A DNA stretch of 5,976 nt from an uncultured Actinoplanes sp. GTDB lineage: Bacteria; Actinomycetota; Actinomycetes; Mycobacteriales; Micromonosporaceae. The stretch covers positions 1 through 5,976 of the forward strand of contig CAKUMG010000403.1 in NCBI GenBank assembly GCA_934667465.1. The letters run 5' to 3'. Shown piece after piece: positions 5,948-5,976 of this stretch. A model generated the notes under the pieces. That model did no database searches. It had not been told where the DNA came from and worked only from the letters and a program-made list of their open reading frames with translations. Numbering within the stretch: the stretch's first letter is position 1; every line of letters begins with the position of its first letter. The position numbers were made by a program, and so were the translations under genes.

Positions 5948-5976
5948 ATGGCCGTCACGACTGTGCCGGTTCCGGT
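5948..5976 (+). CDS. Start of next operon gene, probably the MalG-like permease (cut by window end)
   Basis: ATG 5948 follows the stop of the MalF-like gene by two bases and has a good ribosome-binding site, AGGAG at 5935-5939, eight bases upstream. Only MAVTTVPVP is visible, too little to identify. CUT1 operons in actinomycetes almost always place the second permease here, so that identity is inferred from position alone. Confidence 0.65.

Noticed and set aside
1..5976. CRISPR arrays, insertion sequences, rRNA genes, attachment sites
   Set aside because: No regularly spaced repeats, transposase motifs, terminal inverted repeats, rRNA-like stretches or other mobile signatures were seen on either strand.

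Overview
The window comes from a very high-GC bacterium. Third codon positions are almost all G or C, non-ATG starts occur, and long spurious antisense ORFs are common. This fits an actinomycete. Micromonosporaceae or a relative is a guess from overall style and was not tested.

Layout. (1) Bases 2-370, plus strand: the 3' part of a small VOC/glyoxalase-like protein gene that enters from the left edge. (2) Bases 382-936, minus strand: a Uma2-family (PD-(D/E)XK fold) protein, convergent with the first gene, only 11 bases away, and probably translated from a leaderless mRNA. (3) Bases 937-1202: a gap holding three hairpins, the strongest of which is the likely terminator of the next gene. (4) Bases 1203-3410, minus strand: a large cytoplasmic GH35 beta-galactosidase. 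(5) Bases 3411-3669: a compact divergent control region with two identical copies of a LacI-type palindromic operator, one at each predicted transcription start, flanking back-to-back promoters. (6) Bases 3670-5976 and beyond, plus strand: a carbohydrate ABC importer operon with a lipoprotein solute-binding protein, a MalF-like permease overlapping it by ATGA, and the first codons of a third gene that is probably the MalG-like permease.

How it works together (inference). The importer brings a beta-galactoside or galacto-oligosaccharide into the cell, and the GH35 enzyme, which has no signal peptide, removes the galactose inside. A LacI-family repressor, not encoded in this window, probably senses the sugar and controls both transcripts through the paired operators. 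No ATPase gene is visible. Actinomycete importers of this class often share one ATPase (MsiK type).

I found no exotic system. The most informative part is the mirrored operator/promoter region between the GH35 gene and the transporter operon.
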